Shown here: in pieces, positions 43,207 through 50,578 of the stretch
How positions within the stretch are numbered: the first letter of the stretch is position 1
Layout of the letters: each line of letters opens with the position of its first letter
Assembly (NCBI GenBank): GCA_947460575.1
Contig: CANHIJ010000002.1
Span: forward strand, 34,397-98,396
DNA: 64,000 nt
From: Verrucomicrobiales bacterium
Lineage (GTDB): Bacteria > Verrucomicrobiota > Verrucomicrobiia > Verrucomicrobiales > V1-33
Direction of reading: 5' to 3'
The notes under the pieces: generated by a model
Told to the model about the DNA's origin: nothing
The model's database searches: none
The model's input: the letters and a program-made list of their open reading frames with translations, nothing else
Made by a program: the position numbers and the translations under genes

Positions 43207-43977
43207 ATGGACCCGCCCGCCCTCGCCCCCCTCACCCTCGCCCTGCTCTCCTTGGCGGGTTTCGCTGGCGGCCTGATCGATGCCATCGCCGGCGGCGGCG
43301 GACTCATCACCGTGCCCGCCCTTCTCGCCGTCGGCCTCCCCCCCCAACTCGCCCTCGGCACCAACAAGCTGCAGTCCGCCTGCGGCACCTCCCTCGCGGT
43401 CCGCCGCTACGCCCAGGTCGGCCTACTGCAAACCCCAGCTCTCCCCTTGGCCGCGGCCTGCGCCGCCCTCGGAGGCGCCCTCGGCGCTTGGGCCCTCAGC
43501 GCCTCTCCCCCACAGCTCCTCCGCCAACTCATCCCCTGGCTCCTCGCCGCCGTCGCCCTCTACACCGCCCTCAACCGCAACTTCGGACACCAACCCCGCC
43601 CCCCGCGCCTCTCCCCCCTAACTTTCGCCGCCCCCGCCGGACTCCTCCTCGGCTTCTACGACGGCATTTTCGGCCCCGGCGCCGGCTCCTTCTGGACCGT
43701 CGCCCTCGTGGTCCTCCTCGGCCTCGACCTCCGCCGCGCCACCGGATACACCAAAGCCGTCAACCTCGCCAGCAACCTCGGCGCCCTCGCCCTCTTCCTC
43801 GCCGCCGACTCCGTCCACTTCCCCGCCGCCGCCGCCATGATCGCCGGACAGCTCCTCGGCGCCCGCCTCGGCTCCGGCCTTGTCATCCACCGCGGCCTAG
43901 CCGTCATCCGCCCCGTCTTCCTAACCGTCGTCTCCGCCCTCACTCTCAAGCTCCTCCTCGACGCCTGGCGCTCCTGA
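43207..43977 (+). CDS. TauE/SafE family membrane permease
   Basis: 256 residues from ATG 43207 (an in-frame GTG lies 18 bases earlier). Two internally related halves with 4 helices each; the first carries AGFAGGLIDAIAGGGGLITVPALL and LGTNKLQSACGT, the second GLLLGFYDGIFGPGAGSFW and GYTKAVNLASNLGAL. These paired motifs define the TauE/SafE (YfcA-like, DUF81) family of exporters for sulfite, sulfoacetate or other organic anions. The substrate is not predictable. It is the only gene of its unit, convergent with the HAD phosphatase gene. Confidence 0.94.
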   Translation: MDPPALAPLTLALLSLAGFAGGLIDAIAGGGGLITVPALLAVGLPPQLALGTNKLQSACGTSLAVRRYAQVGLLQTPALPLAAACAALGGALGAWALSASPPQLLRQLIPWLLAAVALYTALNRNFGHQPRPPRLSPLTFAAPAGLLLGFYDGIFGPGAGSFWTVALVVLLGLDLRRATGYTKAVNLASNLGALALFLAADSVHFPAAAAMIAGQLLGARLGSGLVIHRGLAVIRPVFLTVVSALTLKLLLDAWRS

Positions 43978-44026
43978 AAATGACCCCACCCGGGCCGAGG
44001 CTCCTCGGCAAATGAGCCCCATTCCG

Positions 44027-44641
44027 CTAGGCCAACCACGACCCCGCCGCCGCCAAAAAGGCCTCGTGGGCCTCGTGGTGGTAGTGGTGCACCCGCAAGC
44101 CATGGGCCTGCCCGCCCGCCACATTCAGCGGCATGTCGTCCACATAGGCGATGCGCCCGGCGGCAAAGGGCAGCGCTTCCCGGGCCGCTTCATAAAACCC
44201 CGCGTCCGGTTTCATCACTCCGAGCCGCCAGGAGTAAAACCCCCCGTCAAAGCGCGCCAAATCCGGGTAGCGCTCAAAAATAAAGCTCTCGTGCCAAAGG
44301 CTGATGTTCGAAAAAAGGTAGACCGGAACCTTCCCAAAAAGGCTGCGCGCATAGGCCCACATCGGCTCATTGGGCTGAAAAATATCGCAAAATTGGGCGC
44401 GGAAGAGCGCTTCCGTTCCGCGGTACCCGATCGCCTGGCGCACCGCCGCCCCAAAGGCCTCCGAAGTCACCGCCCCGCTCTCGTGCCGCCCTTGCCAGGC
44501 ATCCAACTCCTCCCGAATCCGCGCCGCGCCCACCGCGCTCTGCCCCGCCATGGCCTGCGCCGCGCGGTCAAAATCGAAGCGCAGCAAAACGTTGCCGATG
44601 TCAAAAAGGATCGCTTGGGCCGGGAGGTCGTCTGGATTCAT
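44027..44641 (-). CDS. HAD superfamily hydrolase, YihX-like
   Basis: 204 residues from ATG 44641. Motif I is AILFDIGNVLLRFD, where the second Asp of the usual DxD is replaced by Gly (FDxGN), as in YihX-like haloacid dehalogenase-type phosphatases. Motif II is VYLFSNIS; the Lys of motif III is in RLGVMKPDAGFY; motif IV is AYVDDMPLNV. E. coli YihX acts on alpha-glucose-1-phosphate; the substrate here is unknown. It follows the MGDG-synthase-type gene by 55 bases in the same direction and may be on one transcript. Confidence 0.88.
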   Translation of the reverse strand: MNPDDLPAQAILFDIGNVLLRFDFDRAAQAMAGQSAVGAARIREELDAWQGRHESGAVTSEAFGAAVRQAIGYRGTEALFRAQFCDIFQPNEPMWAYARSLFGKVPVYLFSNISLWHESFIFERYPDLARFDGGFYSWRLGVMKPDAGFYEAAREALPFAAGRIAYVDDMPLNVAGGQAHGLRVHHYHHEAHEAFLAAAGSWLA

Positions 44642-44696
44642 AAAAGTCGCGGGCTGCTCTGAGTAGCGGGGCCAATCCTTTTCCGCGCTGCCCCCA

Positions 44697-45806
44697 TTAG
44701 CAACCCAGCGCTTGCCGAATATCCTGGGCGATCCGCCAGGCCCCATCCGGGCGGCGCTGCCCCGCCATCGCCCGCCGCATCGCCTGCAGCCCCCCCCCAG
44801 CCGCCATGGCCGCCAACAGGGGCCCCGTCTCCTCCGCCGCCAGAGAGCGCAGCCCGCAGCCGAGCTTTTCGAGCAACTCCACGTTCCCCTCCTCCTGTCC
44901 CGGAATAATGTAATTCACCACCACCGGCACCCCCGCGGCGAAACATTCGTGCACCGTCGCCCCCCCAGCCTTGGAAATCACCACGTCGTGCTCCATGAGC
45001 AGCCGCGGCACTTCATCGGTCCAGCCGATCACCTCCACCTGCACCCGCGGAAAGGCCTCCCGCCACTCCGCCACCACCGGCCCCAACCGCCCGCCGTGCC
45101 GCCCCAGCACCACCGTCAACCGAGCCCCCACCGGCAAATGCTCCAGCAACCCCCGCAGCGTCCGCCCCACATGCCCCGACGCCGTGGTCGCAAAATACAA
45201 TACTTTCAGCTCCCCCAGATCCGCCTCGTCCGCCCGCGCCCCAAACCCCGCAAATGCCGCCGCCACCGGAAAACCGCTCACCTCCACCGGCACCCGCTCC
45301 GCCAACCCAGCCAGCGCCACCGCCCGACTGTACTCATCGGTCACATACAGCCGGTCCACCTTCCCCTGCAGCCACACCGGATGAATCGTGATCGAATCCG
45401 TCACCGCCATCCACACCGCCTCCGGGCGCGGCACATCCCCTCCCAACTGCTCCATAAAATATGGATAGATCGGATAGGTAAATACCACCGCGCGCGGCCG
45501 ATGCATCTCCAGGCGCCGCGCCAACGCCCCCCCCACTCCCACAAACCGGTCCCACCACAACGCCCTAAAATCTGCCGTCCGCGCCCGCTCATAAAACCAC
45601 CGCCACAGCCCCGGCTGGTAGTTAATCAGCTGCCGGTAAAACCATTTGTAAAATGCCCCCGTCACCGGCGCCGCATCCTCAAATAAATCCACCACCGCCA
45701 CCGCCACCCCCACCGCCCGCAGCGCCCCAGCAAGGCTCCGCGCCGCAGAATTGTGCCCCTCCCCAAACCCCGCCGTGCATATCAGTACCGTTCGTGTTTC
45801 CACCAT
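44697..45806 (-). CDS. MGDG synthase-type glycosyltransferase (GT28)
   Basis: 369-residue membrane-associated glycosyltransferase of the MurG/MGDG-synthase group. The N-terminus CTAGFGEGHNSAARSLAGAL is the acceptor-side Gly/His motif. The C-terminal half carries the nucleotide-sugar site: VISKAGGATVHECFAAGVPV and NYIIPGQEEGNVELL. Members add galactose or glucose to diacylglycerol to make glycolipids; MurG itself is excluded by the DxH-less N-terminus and the YPIYPYFMEQL region typical of MGD proteins. It probably makes a membrane glycolipid in this organism. A promoter-like sequence lies 40 bases upstream. Confidence 0.86.
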   Translation of the reverse strand: MVETRTVLICTAGFGEGHNSAARSLAGALRAVGVAVAVVDLFEDAAPVTGAFYKWFYRQLINYQPGLWRWFYERARTADFRALWWDRFVGVGGALARRLEMHRPRAVVFTYPIYPYFMEQLGGDVPRPEAVWMAVTDSITIHPVWLQGKVDRLYVTDEYSRAVALAGLAERVPVEVSGFPVAAAFAGFGARADEADLGELKVLYFATTASGHVGRTLRGLLEHLPVGARLTVVLGRHGGRLGPVVAEWREAFPRVQVEVIGWTDEVPRLLMEHDVVISKAGGATVHECFAAGVPVVVNYIIPGQEEGNVELLEKLGCGLRSLAAEETGPLLAAMAAGGGLQAMRRAMAGQRRPDGAWRIAQDIRQALGC

Positions 45807-45846
45807 GTCGCTAAAACTACATCATCCCCAGCCTTGCAAGAAATTT

Positions 45847-45875
45847 AATATGTCTTAAGTATTGAGACGCCTCAA
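45847..45875 (-). promoter_or_regulatory. possible promoter of the MGDG-synthase-type gene
   Basis: On the minus strand TTGAGG, 17 bases, CATATT (each 4 of 6 consensus positions), in a clearly AT-rich 75-base gap. The predicted transcript would start about 35 bases before the ATG at 45806. The -35 lies next to the start of the divergent gene at 45882, whose own promoter must overlap it. Confidence 0.35.
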
Positions 45876-45881
45876 ACGCCC

Positions 45882-46592
45882 ATGCGCCGCCCGCCTCTTG
45901 CCCCCCTGCTCGCCGCCAGTTGCCGCGGCCTCCGCGACCCCCAGGTCCAGGTGTGGTTGATGGCCGGCCTTTCCTTGCTGCTGTTGCTCATCGGCCATAT
46001 TCGCGCATGGAGCCCATCCGGCGAGGGAAAAAATGAGGCCGCGGCCTCCCGCCTCCTCCTCGCCGGCGCCCAAGTCAGCTGGACCGAAGCCTTCGGCCCC
46101 TCCCTGCGCCCCAGCCGCCGCCCGCTCCTCGTCCTGCAGTCCCACCTCTCTCCCTCCCTCGCCCCGCCCCGCCACCCCGCCGAGGTCCCCGACCCCCGCC
46201 CCGCCATGGAGGCCGCCTCCGCTCAGCCCTGGCAATTTCTCGACCGCTCCCTGCGCGGGCGCATCGCCCAAGCCGGGCCCGCCGCCGAATCACTCCACAT
46301 CCGCCTCGCTTATAGCGGCGACGCCCGCGGCCACGCCGCTCTCGTCCCCCGCCGCTCCGCCGCCGCCGCCTTTGTGATCGGAAACGGCTCCCGCTCCGGC
46401 GACGGCCGCGTCGAATTTGCCCCCGGCCCCGCCCACGGCACGGCGGTGGACGTCACCCTCATCGGCAGCGGCCGCGCCCCCACGCCGCGCCAAATGGCCG
46501 CGCTGGGAGAACTTCTGCTCCACCTGGAATCTCGCAGCGGCCACCCCATCCAACTAACTGATAGCCACATCCCGACCCCTGCAGCCTTCTGA
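45882..46592 (+). CDS. membrane-anchored, degenerate N-acetylmuramoyl-L-alanine amidase-like protein
   Basis: 236 residues with one membrane helix at about 23-41 (VWLMAGLSLLLLLIGHI) and a periplasmic domain. Segments AFVIGNGSRSGDGRVEF, AHGTAVDVTLIGSG and PTPRQMAALGELLLHLESRSG follow the order and wording of amidase_2/PGRP domains in related phyla (HFVIGNG..GDG, AH..., LVGNF, PTPRQ..AL). The zinc ligands are not all there: the expected IHHSAT near the start reads IRLAYSG, and the final GHRD is replaced by TDSHIP. It is therefore probably catalytically dead and may bind peptidoglycan. It starts a unit with a secreted protein gene and trmB. Confidence 0.5.
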   Translation: MRRPPLAPLLAASCRGLRDPQVQVWLMAGLSLLLLLIGHIRAWSPSGEGKNEAAASRLLLAGAQVSWTEAFGPSLRPSRRPLLVLQSHLSPSLAPPRHPAEVPDPRPAMEAASAQPWQFLDRSLRGRIAQAGPAAESLHIRLAYSGDARGHAALVPRRSAAAAFVIGNGSRSGDGRVEFAPGPAHGTAVDVTLIGSGRAPTPRQMAALGELLLHLESRSGHPIQLTDSHIPTPAAF

Positions 46593-46652
46593 AGCCGCGC
46601 GGCCTATTTTTCGCCCTGGCAGCCCGCCGCCACCCCGCCAGAATCTGATTCC

Positions 46653-47291
46653 ATGTTCCCCCTCGCCCTGACTCCCCTGCTGCGCCGGACCCTGCTCTGC
46701 GGCCTCCTCGCTTGGTCCGCCCCCGCCCTCCACGCCGACAGCATCGAGAAAATCCCCGCCACCCCCGAAGACCTCGGCCGGGAACTCGGCATCGAGTTAG
46801 ACAAATTTGAAGCCAAATTCGACGCCCCCGTCTACATCACCCTAACGCTCACTTGGAAGCAGCCCGACTCCCCGGACGCTAAATCCATGCAGCACTCCAG
46901 CCCGGCACCCGACCAATACCACGAGATCCTTTTCGTGCGCAAAGACTTCGGCCAAATCCAACGCAAAACCGGCGGCGCCAACGCCAAGCAACTCCAAGAC
47001 CTCATCGAAATGAGCGTCCGCTTCGGCAACACCGGCTTTTTCTACCGCGACCTCAACCCATTTGCCCAACTCAAGGCCGGGGAGTCCCTCCTCGCTTGGT
47101 CCAAGCGCCAAAGCCGCGCCCCCCTGCCCCTCGACGAGGCTATCCCCTTGGCTATCTCCGCCGGGCCCACCAGCGCCGAGAAACCTATTAAAAACCTTCT
47201 AGCGGAATACCGCAGCGCCCCCGCCTACGTCTGCCTCTCCGCCACCTTCTCCAAAACCGCGCCCCCAGCCCCCCCCGCCGCGGGTCAGTGA
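46653..47291 (+). CDS. secreted protein of unknown function (212 residues)
   Basis: Begins with a signal peptide (RRTLLCGLLAWSAPALHA) and continues as a soluble mixed alpha/beta protein: EDLGRELGIELDKFEAKF, APVYITLTLTWKQPDSP, QLQDLIEMSVRFGNTGFF. The C-terminus is Pro/Ala-rich. No domain recognised. It lies 60 bases after the amidase-like gene and 4 bases before trmB, so the three are likely one transcript. Codon bias matches neighbouring accepted genes. Confidence 0.7.
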   Translation: MFPLALTPLLRRTLLCGLLAWSAPALHADSIEKIPATPEDLGRELGIELDKFEAKFDAPVYITLTLTWKQPDSPDAKSMQHSSPAPDQYHEILFVRKDFGQIQRKTGGANAKQLQDLIEMSVRFGNTGFFYRDLNPFAQLKAGESLLAWSKRQSRAPLPLDEAIPLAISAGPTSAEKPIKNLLAEYRSAPAYVCLSATFSKTAPPAPPAAGQ

Positions 47292-47295
47292 ACGC

Positions 47296-47901
47296 ATGAG
47301 CGCCCCCACGCCCGCCCCGGTGGAGTTCATCCCCGACGACTACTTCGCCCCCCTCCCGCCCGGCGCCCTCTTCGAGCCTTCCTCCCGGCCGCTCGAAATC
47401 GACGTCGGCTGCGGCGACGGCACTTTCCTGCTGCAAATGGCGGCCCACTTTCCCGAGCGCAATTTCCTCGGCATCGAGCGCCTCAGCGGCCGCATCCGCA
47501 AAATCTGCCGCCGCGCCGCCCGTCAAGGCCTCACTAACGTCCGGGTCATCCACCTGGAAAGCGCCTACACCCTCGCCTGGCTCCTCCCCCCCCACTGCGC
47601 CCAGCGCCTCCACCTCCTCTTCCCCGACCCCTGGCCCAAAAAACGCCACGCCTTCCACCGCTTCGTCCACCCCGAAAACCTCGCCGGCCTCCACCGCGCC
47701 CTCGCCCCCGGCGGCACCTTCCTATTCAAAACCGACCACCCGGAATACTTCGCCGAAGCCACCGCCGTCGTCGATGCCTCCCCGTGCTTCACTCGCCTGC
47801 CCTGGCTCGACGCCGCGGAGTTTTACCCCATCACCGATTTCGAACAACAGTGGCTAGACGCCGGCAAACCCATCCAAGCCGCCCGCTGGACCCGCCCCTG
47901 A
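47296..47901 (+). CDS. trmB: tRNA (guanine-N7-)-methyltransferase
   Basis: Methylates G46 of tRNA using S-adenosylmethionine; 201 residues, cytoplasmic. The SAM site is IDVGCGDGTFLLQMA; FLGIERLSGRIRKI binds the adenosine; LHLLFPDPWPKKRHAFHRF is the unmistakable TrmB motif with the catalytic Asp; FLFKTDHPEY is the next conserved segment. TGA of the preceding gene is four bases upstream. After the stop, two adjoining short inverted repeats (47931-47957) are present without a T-run. Confidence 0.95.
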   Translation: MSAPTPAPVEFIPDDYFAPLPPGALFEPSSRPLEIDVGCGDGTFLLQMAAHFPERNFLGIERLSGRIRKICRRAARQGLTNVRVIHLESAYTLAWLLPPHCAQRLHLLFPDPWPKKRHAFHRFVHPENLAGLHRALAPGGTFLFKTDHPEYFAEATAVVDASPCFTRLPWLDAAEFYPITDFEQQWLDAGKPIQAARWTRP

Positions 47902-48074
47902 GGCTCCCCCCCGCGCCGCCGCCCACCAGAGGCTTGTCCATCAAGCCCTTCAAGGGCGCGCACCTCGCCAAGGTCAGAAAACCATGGAAAATGGCCCAAA
48001 GGAGCGCGGTCGCGGCTCAGGAAGACACCCGGCAGAGGGCTTGCGTCCCGAGAAGAGGGCGGGTAGGGAAGGTA

Positions 48075-48284
48075 ATGAAATTGCAGCAGGGACAACAGTG
48101 GAATTGTGGCCAGTCCGTCCTCCGGGTCGTCCGCCTCGAGCGACTCGCCGTCGAATATAAATGCACCGCCGAGGGCGACGCCGCCGAAACCACCCACCAC
48201 CGCGTCACCAAAAAGGAATTCTGCCGCCTCGTCAAAGGCGCCTCCCTGCTGCCGCCCGCCCCCGCAGCGCCCCCAGCGCGCTAA
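48075..48284 (+). CDS. small protein of unknown function (69 residues)
   Basis: The frame is open from about 47784, but the upstream part overlaps trmB and is featureless. ATG at 48075 is preceded by GGAAGG at short spacing and starts a plausible compact product: MKLQQGQQWNCGQSVLRVV, then LERLAVEYKCTAEGDAAETTHHRVTKKEFCRLV arranged as beta strands with two Cys, ending in a Pro/Ala tail. The pattern resembles small beta-barrel-like proteins, but no family is recognised. Codon bias becomes typical only from the middle of the frame. Confidence 0.5.
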   Translation: MKLQQGQQWNCGQSVLRVVRLERLAVEYKCTAEGDAAETTHHRVTKKEFCRLVKGASLLPPAPAAPPAR

Positions 48285-48366
48285 GCATCTGGTCCACCAG
48301 GCCGCTCGCGGCCACCCCTCGCCCCCCGCTTCCCGCCGCCCTTCCCGCAGCGTACCTTCTCACGCC

Positions 48367-49407
48367 ATGCCGCTCCTTAGCCCCCAGCAAACCGTCCGCT
48401 TCTTCATCCTCGCCCTCCCCATCGGCCTCATCCTCAGCGGCATCCTCGCGATGTTCATCTACTTCCGCGTCGACGCCGTCCGCGAAGAGCGCTCCCAGCG
48501 CATCCCCCTGCGCCGCCCCCTCAGCGAGGCCGACCTCCGCGGCCACATCCGCACCCTCGCCTCAGGCATCGGCCCTCGCCATGCCGGACTCCCCGAAACC
48601 CTCTCCTCCGCCAGCAAATACATCCAGTCCACCCTCGGACCCGCCAACCTCGGCTTCAAAGTCTCCCGACACGAATTCGATCGCGAGGGCCAAACATTTT
48701 ACAATTTGCTCATCGACCTCCCCGGAGCCCCCGGGCCCCGCCAGTCCGAAATCGTCCTCCTCACCGCCGCCTACGACACCGCCCCCAACAGCCCCGGCGC
48801 CGACGCCAGCGCTAGCGGCGTCGCCGCCCTCATGAGCCTAGCGCAAAGCTTCGCGGGATCCGCCTCGGCCCGCACCCTCCGCTTCGCCGCCCTCTCCAAC
48901 GAAGCCCCTCCCTGGGCCGGCACCCCTGGCAGCGGCAGCGCTGCCTACGCCGCCAGCCTGCGCACCCGCCAAGACAACGTCGTCGCCGTCCTCAGCCTCG
49001 AAGGACTCGGCACCTATCTCGACGGCCCCTCCTCCCAGCAGTCCCCCCCAGGCCCCAGCTCCCCCTTCCCCGCGCAGGGCAATTTCCTAGCCCTCGTCGC
49101 CAACCCCGCGGCCGCCGCCCTGCTCCCGACTCTCGCGGCAGAATTCGCCACCGCCACCCGCCTCCCCTTAGAAGCAGAAAACAGCGCCCCCTTTCCCACT
49201 CTCCTCGGAACCAGCACCGCCCACTCCTTCGACGCCGCGGGATTCCCCGTGCTCCGCCTCACCGATACCGGCGAACTGCGCTCCCCCCAGTGGCTCCAAC
49301 CAGGCGATACCCCAGAACTCCTCGACTACCCCCGCCTCCTCGAGGCCGTCCGCGGCATCGAGGCCCTCCTGCGCGCCCTCCTCAACCCCTCGCCTTCCCG
49401 ATCCTGA
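48367..49407 (+). CDS. membrane-anchored M28 peptidase-like protein, probably inactive
   Basis: 346 residues from ATG 48367 with an N-terminal membrane helix (about 11-34, FFILALPIGLILSGILAMFIYF). The soluble part follows the M28 aminopeptidase layout: DLRGHIRTLASGIGPRHAG, YNLLIDLPG, IVLLTAAYDT, GADASASGVAALMSLA, FAALSNEAPPW, GSAAYA. In active M28 enzymes the corresponding positions read AHYD, GADDNASG and NEE. Here the first zinc His is lost (AAYD), the bridging Asp is Ala and the catalytic Glu pair is NEA. It may be a pseudo-peptidase with a binding role. Not obviously in an operon. Confidence 0.7.
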   Translation: MPLLSPQQTVRFFILALPIGLILSGILAMFIYFRVDAVREERSQRIPLRRPLSEADLRGHIRTLASGIGPRHAGLPETLSSASKYIQSTLGPANLGFKVSRHEFDREGQTFYNLLIDLPGAPGPRQSEIVLLTAAYDTAPNSPGADASASGVAALMSLAQSFAGSASARTLRFAALSNEAPPWAGTPGSGSAAYAASLRTRQDNVVAVLSLEGLGTYLDGPSSQQSPPGPSSPFPAQGNFLALVANPAAAALLPTLAAEFATATRLPLEAENSAPFPTLLGTSTAHSFDAAGFPVLRLTDTGELRSPQWLQPGDTPELLDYPRLLEAVRGIEALLRALLNPSPSRS

Positions 49408-49430
49408 ACTCGCCGCAGTTTGTATGAAAT

Positions 49431-49473
49431 TTTTGTGGCAGAGATAGTCACTTCGCGCGTTATATAGACGCGC
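49431..49473 (+). promoter_or_regulatory. promoter with operator-like palindrome before the Cys-rich protein gene
   Basis: TTTTGTGGCA at 49431-49440 and TATATA at 49461-49466 bound a promoter-like AT-rich island. The TATATA is enclosed by a perfect inverted repeat GCGCGT / ACGCGC (49455-49460 and 49468-49473, 7-base centre), so a dimeric protein bound there would cover the -10 region. The spacing between TTGTGG and TATATA is 22 bases, longer than the sigma-70 ideal, so the true -35 may differ. Confidence 0.45.
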
Positions 49474-49537
49474 TGGCTTCCCTCCCGGGTAAAGCCGAGT
49501 CCACCTCGCTAAAACCTAATACCCTCCATTCCACTCC

Positions 49538-49909
49538 ATGAAATTCCTCGCCGCTCTTTTCGCCAGCCTCCTCCTCGCAGGCGCCGCCTCCGCTGAAGTC
49601 AACAAAAAGTGCCCCGTCAGCGGCAAGGACGTCGACGCCGCCGTCACCTCCGAACTCAAGGTCACCGTCGGCTTCTGCTGCGCCAAGTGCCAGGGCAAGT
49701 TCGAAGCCGATCCTAAGCTCCAGGAAGAAGCCGTCCGCAAGCACGCTGGCGCCACCGAATCCCCCGTCAACAAAAAGTGCCCCATCAGCGGCAAGGATAA
49801 CGCCGAGGGCAAAACCGCCACCGCTTCCATGAAAGTCGCCTTCTGCTGCGCCAAGTGCAAAGCCAGCTTCGACGCCGAACCCAAAAAGTTCATCGACAAG
49901 GTCAAGTAA
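49538..49909 (+). CDS. exported duplicated Cys-rich (YHS/heavy-metal-binding-like) protein
   Basis: 123 residues. Signal peptide MKFLAALFASLLLAGAASA, then two tandem copies of about 55 residues: NKKCPVSGKD...GFCCAKCQGKF (Cys25, 47, 48, 51) and NKKCPISGKD...AFCCAKCKASF (Cys81, 103, 104, 107). CPxSG...FCC(A)KC..F is the pattern of small YHS/TRASH-like metal-binding modules, so a periplasmic metal-binding or metal-sensing protein is likely; which metal is unknown. The DNA is also clearly duplicated. The gene has its own promoter region and a strong terminator, making it a self-contained, probably highly expressed unit. Confidence 0.85.
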   Translation: MKFLAALFASLLLAGAASAEVNKKCPVSGKDVDAAVTSELKVTVGFCCAKCQGKFEADPKLQEEAVRKHAGATESPVNKKCPISGKDNAEGKTATASMKVAFCCAKCKASFDAEPKKFIDKVK

Positions 49910-49935
49910 GCGACTCCGCTTCCCACCGTTTTCTC

Positions 49936-49970
49936 AAAAGGGCTGCCCCGCAAGGAGCAGCCCTTTTTTT
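49936..49970 (+). terminator. rho-independent terminator of the Cys-rich protein gene
   Basis: AAAAGGGCTGC / GCAGCCCTTTT arms (11 pairs), possibly extended to a GCAA tetraloop, followed by a run of seven Ts that overlaps the end of the stem. It begins 27 bases after the stop codon. Confidence 0.93.
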
Positions 49971-50154
49971 GGCCCCGCCGCCCAGGCCCGCCCCAAAACC
50001 CGCGCCCCCGCCAGGTGGCCTCCAACCCGCCGCGCGCCCCTGTTGCCAAGCAATTTCCCGCGCCGCGCAACTCAACCTAAAACCGGGAGTGCAAACGAGA
50101 CCCTGGAGCCCTTTTTCACCCGCAGGCGGAGGATGATCTGTTTTCTCACCCCTC

Positions 50155-50240
50155 TCTGGGCTCACCTGTTGGTCGCGTCCCTTTCGCCGTCAAAAGCTCC
50201 CAACGCATCGTGGCCGGTAACCACGCCCGGTGGCGCTGCC
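50155..50240. repeat. dispersed repeat B, copy 1 (inverted copy at 63510-63606)
   Basis: A 21-base identical core at 50177-50197 (begins GTCCCTTTCGCC, ends GTCAAAAGC) and a flanking TGGCCGGT..C.CGCCCGGTGG segment recur in reverse orientation near the right edge. No gene is supported here. Confidence 0.7.
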
Positions 50241-50298
50241 GGAGTTAGCCCGAGATGGCGCCGAAGGCATCCCAGCCCGATGCCGGAGGCATCTCAGC

Positions 50299-50472
50299 CG
50301 GTAGCCGGTGGTGAGCGAAGCGACACCACCGGATCCGCATCCCAACGGGGCTCGCACCCCGGCAGGGGTGCCAGCGCGCCAGCCCCCAAATGACTCGCGC
50401 GCGCCAAGGAAGCCTTCCGCGCCAGCGCTCCGCGCCCACCAAATGCGCTAGTCGACTCCCGATTTTAGGTTG
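50299..50472. repeat. dispersed intergenic repeat A, copy 2
   Basis: Aligned with 25837-26012. Contains CCGGTGGT..ACACCACCGG, then GCACCCC-N4-GGGGTGC, CGCGCCAGCGCTCCGCGCC and the end motif CGACTCCCGATTTTAGGTT. It directly follows repeat B, so the two families form a composite 320-base block between the Cys-rich unit and the alpha-2-macroglobulin gene. Confidence 0.82.
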
Positions 50473-50486
50473 ACCAGGCGGGTCCG

Positions 50487-50507
50487 TTTTACCAGGTCAT
50501 TTTCCGC
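50487..50507. repeat. single site related to the TTACCAGGTAA tandem repeat
   Basis: TTTTACCAGGTCATTTTCCGC agrees with 29351-29371 at 18 of 21 positions when aligned by eye. It lies 14 bases after repeat A copy 2 and about 70 bases after the stop codon of the alpha-2-macroglobulin gene (minus strand). Confidence 0.6.
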
Positions 50508-50578
50508 GCTGCCGCCTTGGGGCGGAGCGCGGTTGGGGCCCAAGGGGGCTCCCAGGGCGGCCTGGGACCGCCGCGGGT

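Noticed and set aside
47931..47957. Two adjoining small hairpins after trmB (GGCTTG-N5-CAAGCC and GCCCTT-C-AAGGGC)
   Set aside because: No T-run follows, stems share bases and are weak; not called a terminator.
50043..50393. Plus-strand frame of 116 codons
   Set aside because: Consists of repeat families A and B; the translation is that of the repeats.
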